From positions 1 to 64,000 of the forward strand of contig DATJSJ010000120.1 of NCBI GenBank assembly GCA_035504175.1: DNA of 64,000 nucleotides, in the 5' to 3' direction. A program made the translations under genes and the position numbers. The DNA comes from DATJSJ01 sp035504175. GTDB lineage: Bacteria > Pseudomonadota > Alphaproteobacteria > Acetobacterales > Acetobacteraceae. Under the pieces are notes generated by a model, which did no database searches, had not been told where the DNA came from, and saw only the letters and a program-made list of their open reading frames with translations. How positions within the stretch are numbered: the stretch's first letter is position 1; each line of letters opens with the position of its first letter. Below are positions 25,373 to 34,373 of the stretch, one piece after another.

Positions 25373-26890
25373 ATGGCTAAGGGTGGCAAGCCGAACATCC
25401 TCATCATCTGGGGGGACGATATCGGCTGGTTCAACATCAGCGCCTACAATCACGGCATCATGGGCTACCGCACGCCCAACATCGATCGCATCGCCCGGGA
25501 AGGCGCGATGTTCACCGATTGGTACGGCCAGCAGAGTTGCACCGCCGGCCGCGCCGCCTTCATTACGGGACAGGCTCCGATCCGCACCGGTCTGACGAAG
25601 GTCGGCATGCCGGGAGCGAAACTCGGCCTGCAGCCTGAAGACCCGACCATCGCCGACCTGCTCAAGCCGCTAGGGTATGTCACCGGACAGTTCGGCAAGA
25701 ATCACCTGGGTGACCGGGACGAGTTCCTGCCGACGGTGCACGGCTTCGACGAGTTCTTCGGCAACCTCTACCATTTGAACGCCGAGGAGGAGCCGGAGAA
25801 CCCCGACTATCCGAAGGACCCGGAATTCAAGCGACGGTTTGGACCGCGCGGCGTCCTCCGCTCCTGGGCGCAGCCGGACGGCACGCAGAAAGTCCAGGAT
25901 ACCGGCCCGCTGACCAGGAAGCGCATGGAGACGATGGACGACGAGATCACCGCCGGTGCGCTCGACTTTATCGAACGCCAGCACAAGGCCGGCAAGCCTT
26001 TCTTCTGCTGGTGGAATTCAACCAGGATGCATGTCTTCACGCATTTGAAGCCGGAGTCCGAAGGCAGGACGGGACTGGGTATCTATCCCGACGGCATGGT
26101 CGAGCACGATGGCCATGTCGGGCAGCTTCTTGCCAAGCTCGACGAGCTGGGCATCGCCGACGATACCATCGTCATGTACTCGACCGACAACGGCGCCGAG
26201 GAGTTGAGCTGGCCGGATGGGGGAACCACGCCGTTCCGCGGCGAAAAGGACACCAACTGGGAAGGCGGGTGGCGGGTGCCGTGTGCGATCCGGTGGCCAG
26301 GTGTCATCGAGCCCGGCATGGTCTCGAATGAGATCTTCTCGCATCAGGACATGCTGCCGACATTGCTGGCAGCGGCGGGGGAGCCCGACATCGTCGAAAA
26401 GGTGAAGAAGGGACACCAGGCAGGCGCCAAAAGTTTCAAGGTCCATCTCGATGGATTCAACCTCGCTCCCTTCTTCAAGGGTGAAGTGAAGAAGAACCCG
26501 CGTCCGGGGTTTCTCTACTGGAGCGACGAAGGCGATCTGATGGCGCTCCGCTACGGCAACTGGAAGGTCCATTTCATCGAGCAACGCGCGGAGGGACTCC
26601 TGGCGTGGCAGGAGCCGTTTGTGCCGCTGAGGCTGCCGAAACTCTTCAACCTGCGAACCGATCCCTTCGAGAACGCGGACGTTTCCGGGGATATGTTCTA
26701 TGGCAAATGGCGAGGTGATCGCCTGTTCCTGCTGCTGCCGGCGGGTGCGCTGGTTCAGCAATGGATCAAGACGCTGGCGGACTTCCCACCAAGGCAGCGC
26801 CCGGAGCATTGGAGTGTGGGGAACGTGCTCGAAAAGCTGCAGCAAAACGCGCAGGCATTGCAAGCCGGCTCCGGCGGCGGAGTGAAATAG
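25373..26890 (+). CDS. Arylsulfatase (formylglycine-dependent sulfatase)
   Basis: A 505-residue sulfatase of the alkaline-phosphatase superfamily. The N-terminal metal site 'ILIIWGDDIGWF' (Asp14, Asp15) and the modification site 'QSCTAGRAAFITG' (Cys56-x-Ala-x-Arg60), where the cysteine becomes formylglycine, are intact. Others follow in order: 'GYVTGQFGKNHLGD' (catalytic Lys and His), 'VMYSTDNGAEE' (metal-binding Asp-Asn) and 'GEKDTNWEGGWRVP'. No signal peptide is visible, so it appears cytoplasmic unless exported by another route. It releases sulfate from sulfate esters, which would feed the nearby sulfate-assimilation genes. Sulfatase-modifying enzyme genes are not in the window. ATG at 25373 follows GAGGAGAT. 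Confidence 0.9.
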   Translation: MAKGGKPNILIIWGDDIGWFNISAYNHGIMGYRTPNIDRIAREGAMFTDWYGQQSCTAGRAAFITGQAPIRTGLTKVGMPGAKLGLQPEDPTIADLLKPLGYVTGQFGKNHLGDRDEFLPTVHGFDEFFGNLYHLNAEEEPENPDYPKDPEFKRRFGPRGVLRSWAQPDGTQKVQDTGPLTRKRMETMDDEITAGALDFIERQHKAGKPFFCWWNSTRMHVFTHLKPESEGRTGLGIYPDGMVEHDGHVGQLLAKLDELGIADDTIVMYSTDNGAEELSWPDGGTTPFRGEKDTNWEGGWRVPCAIRWPGVIEPGMVSNEIFSHQDMLPTLLAAAGEPDIVEKVKKGHQAGAKSFKVHLDGFNLAPFFKGEVKKNPRPGFLYWSDEGDLMALRYGNWKVHFIEQRAEGLLAWQEPFVPLRLPKLFNLRTDPFENADVSGDMFYGKWRGDRLFLLLPAGALVQQWIKTLADFPPRQRPEHWSVGNVLEKLQQNAQALQAGSGGGVK

Positions 26891-27430
26891 CGGTCGCCAC
26901 AGGGTGGCCCGCGAACCGGACGGCGACGCAATGCTGGCGGACAGAGAGATCCGCGGGCAATACGATCGCGGCAGGCGCGCGGGCCATTCATGTCTCCTCG
27001 CGGATTGGAGACGTCCGCGGGAAGCGCCTCCTTCGCGTTGTCCGTTCAACGACCGGCGCGACCACGACGCTTCGCCGGGCCGAGGCGCCCGCGTCGGCCG
27101 CGTCGATCGCATCGATCGCAAGCGGCGGGCCGCCGTTTGAGCCTGGTCGGTGCTGCGTCGCGCAGGAGCGGCGTGGCGCGCCCCCGCGCCTCGCGTCCTG
27201 CGGCCGGTCAGGCGCTGAGGCAGCCGGCGTGCTCCATGGCGGCGATCAGCGCCCGCTGCGGCGGTTGCCAGCCCGGCAGCGCGGGCCCGCCCGCTCGACG
27301 CCGGACGTCCATTCCTGGGAACATGGCGAACCAGCCGCGAGCGCTGCCGGACATCGCCGGCGGCAGGTCGATTGCATGGATCATGATCGCCTGAGGCGGA
27401 AGCGCAAGGCGTCAACAACGGTTTGAAACA
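26891..27430. other. 540-base gap with little content
   Basis: No convincing gene on the plus strand. The minus strand holds one possible short frame (27208-27384, listed separately). A small direct repeat (CGATCGCATCGATCGCA) lies near 27103-27122. Confidence 0.35.
27208..27384 (-). CDS. Possible small protein, 58 residues (weak)
   Basis: An open frame from ATG at 27384 to TGA at 27208, in the gap between the arylsulfatase and the EVE-like gene. It begins 'MIHAIDLPPAMSGSARGWFA' and ends 'ALIAAMEHAGCLSA'. It has mixed composition, no signal peptide and only a poor ribosome-binding site. I do not recognise a family. It is reported because it is the longest sensible frame in this gap, but it may be chance. 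Confidence 0.2.
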   Translation of the reverse strand: MIHAIDLPPAMSGSARGWFAMFPGMDVRRRAGGPALPGWQPPQRALIAAMEHAGCLSA

Positions 27431-27817
27431 ATGGCGAGCTTCGTGCTCAAGGCGGCACCGCCGCCAGAGGGCTCCGACCGGCTGGGGTTCGACGAGAAGA
27501 CGATGTGGCACGGCAAGGATATCAGCGCCGGCGACGAGGTCTTTCTGTTTGCTGCGGAGCATCACGCCGGGCGCGGACTCTACGCGCGCGGCGTCGTGAG
27601 CAAGGCGGTACGCGGCGTAGGCACCCGCGTCAGCGTTACGGTGACGCGCACCGAGGCTGCCAGCCGGCCGCTCGGACGCGCCGAACTGCGCCCGTTTCGC
27701 AACCGCCCGGATGCCGGTCCCGCGGCAGAGATCGACCACAAGCTGTACCGCCAGGCGACCAACAAGATCGCCGGCATCTCGGACGCGGCCGCTTCGTTCC
27801 TGCGCGGCTTCTTCTGA
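27431..27817 (+). CDS. Conserved-looking hypothetical protein, possible EVE/PUA-like fold
   Basis: A 128-residue soluble protein. The stretch 'TMWHGKDISAGDEVFLFAAEHHAGRGLYARGVVSKAV' (about 24-60) has the look of an EVE/PUA-like beta barrel, in which a short 'GD.v.ly......g..a.G.v' pattern surrounds a pocket for modified bases. This is a resemblance only. The rest is Arg/Ala-rich with a C-terminal helix ending 'FLRGFF'. There is no obvious ribosome-binding site before ATG at 27431. It lies 99 bases upstream of an alcohol dehydrogenase gene and may not be functionally linked to it. Confidence 0.55.
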   Translation: MASFVLKAAPPPEGSDRLGFDEKTMWHGKDISAGDEVFLFAAEHHAGRGLYARGVVSKAVRGVGTRVSVTVTRTEAASRPLGRAELRPFRNRPDAGPAAEIDHKLYRQATNKIAGISDAAASFLRGFF

Positions 27818-27916
27818 ACCGATCCGCCGCGCGGGACCGGTCTCGGCCGCTGCGCCACCGGCTTGACCGGTTCCGTCCGCTCCCCGACCATCCCGTCGCG
27901 GCGAGGGAGGCAGAAC

Positions 27917-28990
27917 ATGCGGGGCTGGGCGGTGGTGACCAATGGCGAGCCGCTGCAGGAAATCGAGTTGCCGACGCCCGAACCGACCGGCACCGAGATC
28001 GTGCTGGAGGTGACGCATTGCGGCGTCTGCCATTCCGACCTGCACATCTGGGAAGGGTTCTACGACCTCGGCGGGCGCGGCCGGCTGATGATGCGCGACC
28101 GCGGCATGCCGCTGCCGCTCGCCATGGGGCATGAGATCGTCGGCCGGGTCACCGAGCTGGGCGCGGATGCCGCAGCAATGGCCGACGCGCCGCCGATCGG
28201 CGCCCGGCGGATCGTCTATCCGTGGGTCGGCTGCGGCGTCTGCGATAGATGCCGGGCGGAGGAGGACAATATGTGCCTCACCCCGCGCAGCATCGGCATC
28301 TTCCAGCACGGCGGCTACGCGACGCACGTGAAGGTGCCGCATCCGCGCCACCTGGTCGATCCCGGAACGCTCGACCCGGCGCTCGCCGCCACCTACGCCT
28401 GCTCCGGCATCACCGTCTTTGCCGCGATCGGCAAGGTGATGCCGCTGCCGCCGGCGGAGCCGGTGGTGGTGGTCGGCGCCGGCGGCCTCGGCCTCTCCGC
28501 GATCGGGGTGCTGCGCGCACGCGGCCATGCGCGCATCGTCGTGGTCGACGTCGATGCGGCCAAGCGCGCGGCGGCGATGGCGGCGGGCGCCTCCGACACC
28601 GTCGACGCATCCGTCTCCGGCGTCACCGAGCGCATCGTCGAGATCTGCGGCGGCCCGGTCGCCGCCGTGATCGACCTGGTGAACGGCACCGCGACCGCCC
28701 GCTTCGCCTTCGACGCGCTGCGCAAGGGCGGCAAGCTGGTGCAGGTCGGGTTGTTCGGCGGCGAACTCGCCCTGCCGCTGCCGCTGATGGCGATGCGGGC
28801 GCTGACCGTGCAGGGCAGCTTCGTCGGCAGCCCGAAGGATTTGCGGGCCCTGGTCGCGCTGGCGCAGGCCGGCAAGCTGCCGGCACTGCCGGTGACCACA
28901 CTGCCGCGGCAGGAGGCGAACGCGGCGCTGATGCGGCTGCGCGATGGCCGCGTCACCGGCCGGCTGGTGCTGCAGGCGGAAGCGGCGTGA
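27917..28990 (+). CDS. Zinc-dependent alcohol dehydrogenase (medium-chain family)
   Basis: A 357-residue oxidoreductase. The catalytic zinc ligands are Cys36 and His39 in 'HCGVCHSDLH' with 'GHEIVGRV' (the Glu next to His). The structural-zinc cysteine set is in 'YPWVGCGVCDRCRAEEDNMC'. The nucleotide-binding motif is 'VVVVGAGGLGLSAIG'. It belongs to the class I alcohol dehydrogenase-like branch; substrate undefined. GGGAGG sits seven bases before ATG. The stop overlaps the start of the next gene by one base, so the two MDR enzymes are coupled and probably act on the same pool of alcohol, aldehyde or enone compounds. Confidence 0.87.
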   Translation: MRGWAVVTNGEPLQEIELPTPEPTGTEIVLEVTHCGVCHSDLHIWEGFYDLGGRGRLMMRDRGMPLPLAMGHEIVGRVTELGADAAAMADAPPIGARRIVYPWVGCGVCDRCRAEEDNMCLTPRSIGIFQHGGYATHVKVPHPRHLVDPGTLDPALAATYACSGITVFAAIGKVMPLPPAEPVVVVGAGGLGLSAIGVLRARGHARIVVVDVDAAKRAAAMAAGASDTVDASVSGVTERIVEICGGPVAAVIDLVNGTATARFAFDALRKGGKLVQVGLFGGELALPLPLMAMRALTVQGSFVGSPKDLRALVALAQAGKLPALPVTTLPRQEANAALMRLRDGRVTGRLVLQAEAA

Positions 28991-30024
28991 TGTCCGCGAT
29001 CCCGGCGATCCGCCGCTCGGTGGTGCTGCGCCGCCGGCCGGGCGGCATGCCCTCGCGCGATGATTTCGAGCTCGTCGAGGACGCGATGCCCACGCCCGCC
29101 CGGGGCGAGGTGCTGACCCGGACGATCTGGCTTTCGATCGACCCCTATATGCGCGGCCGCATGAGCGATCGCCGTTCCTATGCGGCGCCGGTCGCGGTGG
29201 GCGGCGTGATGACGGGCGTGACGGTGGGCGAGGTGCTGGCCTCGGGCGATGCCGAGTTCCAGCCGGGCGACATCGTGCTCGGGCCGCGCGGCTGGCAGAC
29301 GCATATCGTCTCGCCGGCGGCCGGGCTCACCCGTATCGACCGGCCGCCCGCGCAGCGGCTCCCCTCGCTCGGCGCCTATCTCGGCGTGCTGGGCATGCCC
29401 GGGGTGACGGCGTACACCGGGATGAGGGACATCGGCGAGCCGAAACCCGGCGAGACGGTGGTGATCTCGGCCGCCGCCGGCGCCGTCGGCTCGGTTGCCG
29501 GCCAGCTCGCCAAGCGGGCCGGGGCGCGCGTCGTCGGCATCGCCGGCGGCGCCGAGAAATGCCTTTACGTGCAGGAGATGCTCGGCTTCGATGATTGCGT
29601 CGACTACCGCGTGCTCGATCTGGACGATGCACTTGCCGCGGCCTGTCCCGACGGCATCGACGTCTATTTCGAGAATGTCGGCGGCGCTGTGCAGGCGGCG
29701 GCGTTCGCGCTGCTCAACCCGTTCGCCCGCGTGCCGATGTGCGGCCTGGTCGCGCAGTACAATGAATCCGAGCCGCCGCCCGGGCCCAACCTCGCGTTCG
29801 TCGTGGCAAAGCGGGTGAAGATTCAGGGCTTCCTGGTGTTCGACAAGCCGGAACGCGCGGCCGAGTGGCGGGAGTTGGCAACGCCCTGGGTGCTGGACGG
29901 CAGCCTGCGCCATCGCGAGGACGTCGTGGACGGGCTGGAGGAGGCGCCGGACGCGCTGGCCGGGCTGCTCGCCGGGCGCAATTTCGGCAAGATGCTGGTG
30001 CGGGTGGACGCCGAGCCGGCGTGA
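28990..30024 (+). CDS. NADP-dependent MDR oxidoreductase (CurA/leukotriene B4 dehydrogenase-like)
   Basis: A 344-residue zinc-independent medium-chain reductase. The start 'VLRRRPGGMPSRDDFELVE' and 'SIDPYMRGRMSD' are typical of the CurA/YncB and prostaglandin-reductase group, as are 'LGVLGMPGVTAYTGM', the dinucleotide motif 'VISAAAGAVGSVAGQLAK' (about 158-175) and 'VYFENVGG'. These enzymes reduce carbon-carbon double bonds of enones with NADPH. It has no zinc ligands. TGATG overlap with the upstream alcohol dehydrogenase shows coupling. It converges with otsA, with 69 bases between stops. Confidence 0.85.
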   Translation: MSAIPAIRRSVVLRRRPGGMPSRDDFELVEDAMPTPARGEVLTRTIWLSIDPYMRGRMSDRRSYAAPVAVGGVMTGVTVGEVLASGDAEFQPGDIVLGPRGWQTHIVSPAAGLTRIDRPPAQRLPSLGAYLGVLGMPGVTAYTGMRDIGEPKPGETVVISAAAGAVGSVAGQLAKRAGARVVGIAGGAEKCLYVQEMLGFDDCVDYRVLDLDDALAAACPDGIDVYFENVGGAVQAAAFALLNPFARVPMCGLVAQYNESEPPPGPNLAFVVAKRVKIQGFLVFDKPERAAEWRELATPWVLDGSLRHREDVVDGLEEAPDALAGLLAGRNFGKMLVRVDAEPA

Positions 30025-30093
30025 TGCGACGCCGGCTGCCGGTGCTGGTTTGCGGCGCCCCGCCTTCGGCAGTTCCGCCCCGGCCAGCCCGCT

Positions 30094-31596
30094 TCAGATC
30101 AACCCGGACGGCTTCGCGGTGCCCTGCTTGACGCGGCGCGGATCGAAGCCGCCGATCGGCGGCTCGCGCAGCGCGATCGGCGTCGCGGCGATCGGCGTCA
30201 GGGAGGCGCTCGGCACCGGGTGCGCCTGCGCGCCGGCCCGCAACAGCGCGGCGACGAAGCTTCGCCCCCAGCCGATCGGCGAGGCGCCCTCGATCGCCTG
30301 CCACATCGCCTGCCAGCGATCCTGCCGCTCGGCCAGCGGCATATGCAGCGCCCGATCCAGCGCCTCGGCGATCTCGTCGGGATCGTGCGGGTTGACGAGA
30401 AGCGCCGCGGTGAGCTGCCGCGCCGCGCCGGCGAAGCGCGACAGCACCAGCACGCCCGGATTCTGCGGGTCCTGGGCGGCGACGTATTCCTTGGCGACCA
30501 GGTTCATGCCGTCGCGCAGCGGCGTCACCAGCCCGACCCGCGCCTCGCGCATGTAGCCGGCCATGGTGGCGCGCGGGCCGCCGCGTGCGATCACCCGCAG
30601 CGGATTCCAGTCGGCCTCGCCCCAGTCGGAATTGATGCTGCCCGCCTCGCGATCGAGTTCGTCGCGCAGCTCGCGGTAGCTCTCCACCTCCTTGCGCGAG
30701 ACCGGGGCGATCTGCAGCAAGGTGACGTGGCGACGCCATTCCGGCCGGGTCTCCAGCAGGCGCCGGTAGCCGGCCAGGCGCTGCATCAGCCCCTTGGTCG
30801 GATCGAGCCGGTCGACGCCGAGGATCAGTTTCTGCCCGTGCAGGCTGCGCCGCAGCCGTTCCGCCCCCGACGTGCGCCACGCCTCCTCCGCCATCACCGC
30901 GAGTTCGCGCGGCTCGATCTCGACCGGGAAGGCGCCGATCCGCACCCGGCGCCCGCCTGCCATCAGCAGGTCGGGTGCGAGCCGCGTCGCGCCTGCCAGG
31001 CGCTGCGCCGCCAGCGTGAAATTCTCGACGTCATTGTCGGTCTGAAAGCCGAGCAGGTCAGCCGCCAGCAGGTCGCGCAGCAACTGTCCCGCTTCCGGCA
31101 GCATGCCGAGCACGTCGGGCGACGGGAACGGGATGTGCAGGAAATAGCCGACCGGGGCGATGACGCCGCGGGCGCGCAACAGCGCCGGCATCGCCATCAG
31201 GTGGTAGTCGTGCACCCAGATCATGTCGGTCGGGCGGAGCTGCGGTGCCAGGCACTCGACCAGCCGTTCATTGACGTGCCGGTAGACCGCGCCGTCGCGC
31301 CGGTCGTACTGCAACAGCTCCGGCATGGAATGCAGCAGCGGCCATAACACGCTGTTGGAAAAGCCGGTGTAGTAGCGGTCGTGCTCGTCCTGGGTCAGGT
31401 CGACGGTGCAGTAGCGCACGCCCTCCGCCTCGGTGACGTGCAGCGTGCCCGGATTGTCGGCGACCTGGCCGCTCCAGCCGAACCATAACCCTCCGTGGCG
31501 CTGCATCAGGCCCTCGAGCGCGACCGCGAGCCCGCCCGCCTGGCCGCCCGATCCGGGCACCGGGACGCGGTTGGACACCACAACGAGCCGGTTCAT
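30094..31596 (-). CDS. otsA: Alpha,alpha-trehalose-phosphate synthase (UDP/ADP-glucose-forming, GT20)
   Basis: A 500-residue GT-B glycosyltransferase joining a nucleotide-glucose to glucose 6-phosphate. Motifs include 'VVVSNRVP' at the start, 'GGLWFGWSG', 'WVHDYHLM' and 'GYFLHIPFPS' (substrate pocket), 'GVDRLDPTKGL' and 'LRDGMNLVAKEYVAAQ' (nucleotide-sugar site). The C-terminal 40 residues are a non-conserved tail. No trehalose-phosphate phosphatase (otsB) is fused or adjacent. It is the last gene of the seven-gene minus-strand operon, and its ATG overlaps the treY stop (ATGA). It provides the third route to trehalose here. Confidence 0.93.
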   Translation of the reverse strand: MNRLVVVSNRVPVPGSGGQAGGLAVALEGLMQRHGGLWFGWSGQVADNPGTLHVTEAEGVRYCTVDLTQDEHDRYYTGFSNSVLWPLLHSMPELLQYDRRDGAVYRHVNERLVECLAPQLRPTDMIWVHDYHLMAMPALLRARGVIAPVGYFLHIPFPSPDVLGMLPEAGQLLRDLLAADLLGFQTDNDVENFTLAAQRLAGATRLAPDLLMAGGRRVRIGAFPVEIEPRELAVMAEEAWRTSGAERLRRSLHGQKLILGVDRLDPTKGLMQRLAGYRRLLETRPEWRRHVTLLQIAPVSRKEVESYRELRDELDREAGSINSDWGEADWNPLRVIARGGPRATMAGYMREARVGLVTPLRDGMNLVAKEYVAAQDPQNPGVLVLSRFAGAARQLTAALLVNPHDPDEIAEALDRALHMPLAERQDRWQAMWQAIEGASPIGWGRSFVAALLRAGAQAHPVPSASLTPIAATPIALREPPIGGFDPRRVKQGTAKPSGLI

Positions 31597-34373
31597 CGAA
31601 CCTCCAGCAGCGCAACGGGCAGGCCCGCCAGACACTCGGCCACTGGCAGGCGGCCGGCTGCGCTCTTCACTGTCACCCCCGCCGCACCGAGCGCGTCATG
31701 TACCGCGCGCCCGGCAAGGTTACGCGGCAGGGTGATTGTCGTTCCCGACCAAACCGTGGCCGGCGCCAAGGGCATCCCGTCGCTCGCGGCCAATCTGGCC
31801 GGCAATCTTGTTCCGATGATGACGCAACCACGGCCTTCATGGGTGCGTGCGAACGCAACCACATGGTCAGCCATCCGCCCCTCCGCGCGCAACGGCAGGT
31901 ACGCGCCCTCACGGAACATTGCAGTCGCGCGGGCGCGAAAACCAAGCGTGCGGGCGATCAGCGCCTGTTTCACGCGTCCGTCGCGCCATGATGCGAGCAG
32001 CGCCGCCGGTGCCTCCGCCGCGGCCAGTGCCGCCTCGCGCGCGACGAAATCGACCCGGCGCCGGTTGTCCGGATCGACCAGGCTGAAATCCCAGAATTCG
32101 CTGCCCTGGTACAGATCCGGCACGCCCGGGCTGGTCAGCCGCAGCAGCGTCTGCGTCAGCGAATTGATGCAGCCCGGCACCGCGATCCGCGCAGCGAAGC
32201 CGGCGATGTCGTCGACCACTCGCGCCGGCCGCGCCGGATCCAGCACGCCGGCGAGGAAATCGCGGCAAGCCTGTTCGTAGGCGGCGTTCGGCGCCGCCCA
32301 GCCGGAGCGGCGCTTGGCCTCGCGTACCGCCTTCTCCTGCCAGGCGGCGACGCGCCCGGCGAAGGCGGCGACGCCCGCCTCGTCGTCGGGCGCGAGCTCG
32401 AGCGGCCAGGCGGCGACCAGGGTCTGGTACAGCATCAGCTCGTCGGCCGCGTCCGGCGCCGGCCCGTCCTCGATCTCGCGCTTGAGGATCGCGTTGAGCC
32501 GCGTCCAGCGGCCGAGGGCTGCCTCCCATTCGCCCGGCAGCTCGCTCAGCACGGCGAGCCGGGCGCGGGTGTCCTCGCCGCGCTTGTGGTCGTGCGTCGC
32601 GGTGGCCAGCAGGGCGCGCGGCAGGCGGCGGAGCCGCTCGCGGTTGGCGGCATGGAAGGCAGCCGGCGAGAGCGCGAATTGCGACGGCTCGGTGCCGACC
32701 TCGTTGCGCGAGAGCAGGCGGCCGTAGCGGTAGAAGGCGGTATCCTCGATCGACTTCGCCGCGGTCGGAGCGGAGAGCTGTTGGAACCGGACCATGGCGC
32801 GCAGCCGCTCCTGCCGCCGCGTGCCGGCCGGGACGCTGCGCAACCCGTCGCCGGCGAGCCACTGCCCGACCAGCTCCAGCAGCGCCTGGTCGGCCGTCCG
32901 CACGCTGCGCCGGGCGCGGGCCATTGCCCAGTCCAGCACCCGGCGGTCCGGCTCGGAGATGCCGGCCGGCCCGGCATAGATCCGATAGGCGTGGAAATGG
33001 ATCAGCAGCTCCGCCAGCACCCAGCGGATCGCGGTCAGCGTGTAGTCCCGCGTGGTGAGATCGCGCCGCGCGACGCGGTGCAGCGCCGCCGAGGTCGCGA
33101 ACCATTCGCTGGACAGCACCTCGCGCACGATCTGCCGCCGCGCCGCCTCGGACTCGGCCTCGAAATCGCCCGGGCGGCCGGTCTGGGCCGTCCAGAGCGC
33201 GGTTAGCGGTGCCTCGCCGGCCGGGTCGTGCAGCAGCCCGGCGACTTCCGCCATGAAATCATAGCCGGTGGTGCCGTCGGTCAGCCAGTCGGCCGGCAGG
33301 CGCTCATGCGGCGCCAGGATCTTCTCGACCCAGAGCACCGCCGGCTCCCCGGTCAGGGCCGCCGGCCGCTCGCCGGCCGCGGCCTGCAGCCGGCGGCGCA
33401 GCTTGCGGCAGTAGCCGCGCGGATCGGCCAGCCCGTCCACGTGATCGATGCGCACGCCGTCGATCAGCCCGTCGGCATAGAGGCGCAGGACCGTCGCGTG
33501 CGTCGCCTCGAACACCTCCGGCACCTCGACGCGCACGCCGGCGAGGCTGTTGATGTCGAAGAAGCGCCGCCAGTTGATCTCGTCCGACGCCGCGCGCCAC
33601 CAGGCGAGGCGGTAGGCCTGGCGCTCCAGCAGCCGGTGCAGCCGCTCGCGGCCGGCGTCGGTCGCGCCGTCATGCGCGGCGAGCACGGCTTCGATCGCCG
33701 CGCGGTGCTCCGGTGCCCACAACGCCTCCCGCGCCGCCTCGGCATGGCGGCGCATCGCCGCGCGGCCGCCCGGCATGGCGGCGAAGCGGGACGCCAGCGC
33801 CTCAAGCGCGTCGCCGGCCAGTCGCAGCAGGCCGGGATAGTCGCGCGGGCCGATCGGGAACCGGTGGTCGAAATAGGCGACGAAGAAGCGGCCGTCGTGC
33901 TGGTCGAAGCGGAGCGCCAGCTCGCCGCGAGCCAGGCATTCGCCGTAGGCACTGCCGAGAAACGGTGCCAGCAGCCGGTTCTTCAGCAGCGGATCGGGCG
34001 GATCCCAGTCGATGTCGAAGAACTCGGCATAGGGGCTGGCCCGGCCCCATTCCAGCACGTCCAGCCACCAGGCGTTGTCGGCGCCGCCGACGCCCATGTG
34101 GTTGGGCACGATGTCGAGGATCAGGCCCATGTCGTGGGCGCGTAGCCGCTCGACCAGCCGCTCGAGCGCCGGCATGCCGCCGAGCTCGGGATTGATCGCG
34201 TTGTGATCGACGATGTCATAGCCGTGCGTCGAGCCCGGCCGGGCCGTCAGCAGCGGCGAGGCATAGAGATGCGAGATGCCGAGCCGGGCCAGGTACGGCA
34301 CCAGCGCCGCGCCGTCGTCGAGCCGGAAGTCGCGATGGAACTGCAGCCGCGCGGTCGCGCGCAGCAATGTCAT
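31593..34373 (-). CDS. treY: Malto-oligosyltrehalose synthase
   Basis: A 926-residue GH13 enzyme that turns the reducing end of a malto-oligosaccharide into a trehalosyl end. 'YRLQF'-like start ('TARLQFHRDFRLDDGAALVPYLARLGISHLYASPLL'), 'DIVPNHMGVG', 'GVRIDHVDGLADP' (catalytic Asp) and 'VEKILAPHERLP' (catalytic Glu) are typical TreY landmarks. The very late 'TSPGVPDLYQGSEFWDFSLVDPDNRR' is also diagnostic. Length is at the long end of the family. It works with TreZ, encoded two genes upstream, with malQ between them. Four-base overlaps at both ends place it firmly in the operon. Confidence 0.94.
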   Translation of the reverse strand: MTLLRATARLQFHRDFRLDDGAALVPYLARLGISHLYASPLLTARPGSTHGYDIVDHNAINPELGGMPALERLVERLRAHDMGLILDIVPNHMGVGGADNAWWLDVLEWGRASPYAEFFDIDWDPPDPLLKNRLLAPFLGSAYGECLARGELALRFDQHDGRFFVAYFDHRFPIGPRDYPGLLRLAGDALEALASRFAAMPGGRAAMRRHAEAAREALWAPEHRAAIEAVLAAHDGATDAGRERLHRLLERQAYRLAWWRAASDEINWRRFFDINSLAGVRVEVPEVFEATHATVLRLYADGLIDGVRIDHVDGLADPRGYCRKLRRRLQAAAGERPAALTGEPAVLWVEKILAPHERLPADWLTDGTTGYDFMAEVAGLLHDPAGEAPLTALWTAQTGRPGDFEAESEAARRQIVREVLSSEWFATSAALHRVARRDLTTRDYTLTAIRWVLAELLIHFHAYRIYAGPAGISEPDRRVLDWAMARARRSVRTADQALLELVGQWLAGDGLRSVPAGTRRQERLRAMVRFQQLSAPTAAKSIEDTAFYRYGRLLSRNEVGTEPSQFALSPAAFHAANRERLRRLPRALLATATHDHKRGEDTRARLAVLSELPGEWEAALGRWTRLNAILKREIEDGPAPDAADELMLYQTLVAAWPLELAPDDEAGVAAFAGRVAAWQEKAVREAKRRSGWAAPNAAYEQACRDFLAGVLDPARPARVVDDIAGFAARIAVPGCINSLTQTLLRLTSPGVPDLYQGSEFWDFSLVDPDNRRRVDFVAREAALAAAEAPAALLASWRDGRVKQALIARTLGFRARATAMFREGAYLPLRAEGRMADHVVAFARTHEGRGCVIIGTRLPARLAASDGMPLAPATVWSGTTITLPRNLAGRAVHDALGAAGVTVKSAAGRLPVAECLAGLPVALLEVR

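Noticed and set aside
26018..28528. Very long minus-strand open frame (over 800 codons) across the arylsulfatase and dehydrogenase genes
   Set aside because: It is antisense to recognisable genes, has Arg/Ala/His-rich composition without motifs, and is the usual shadow in GC-rich codon-biased DNA.
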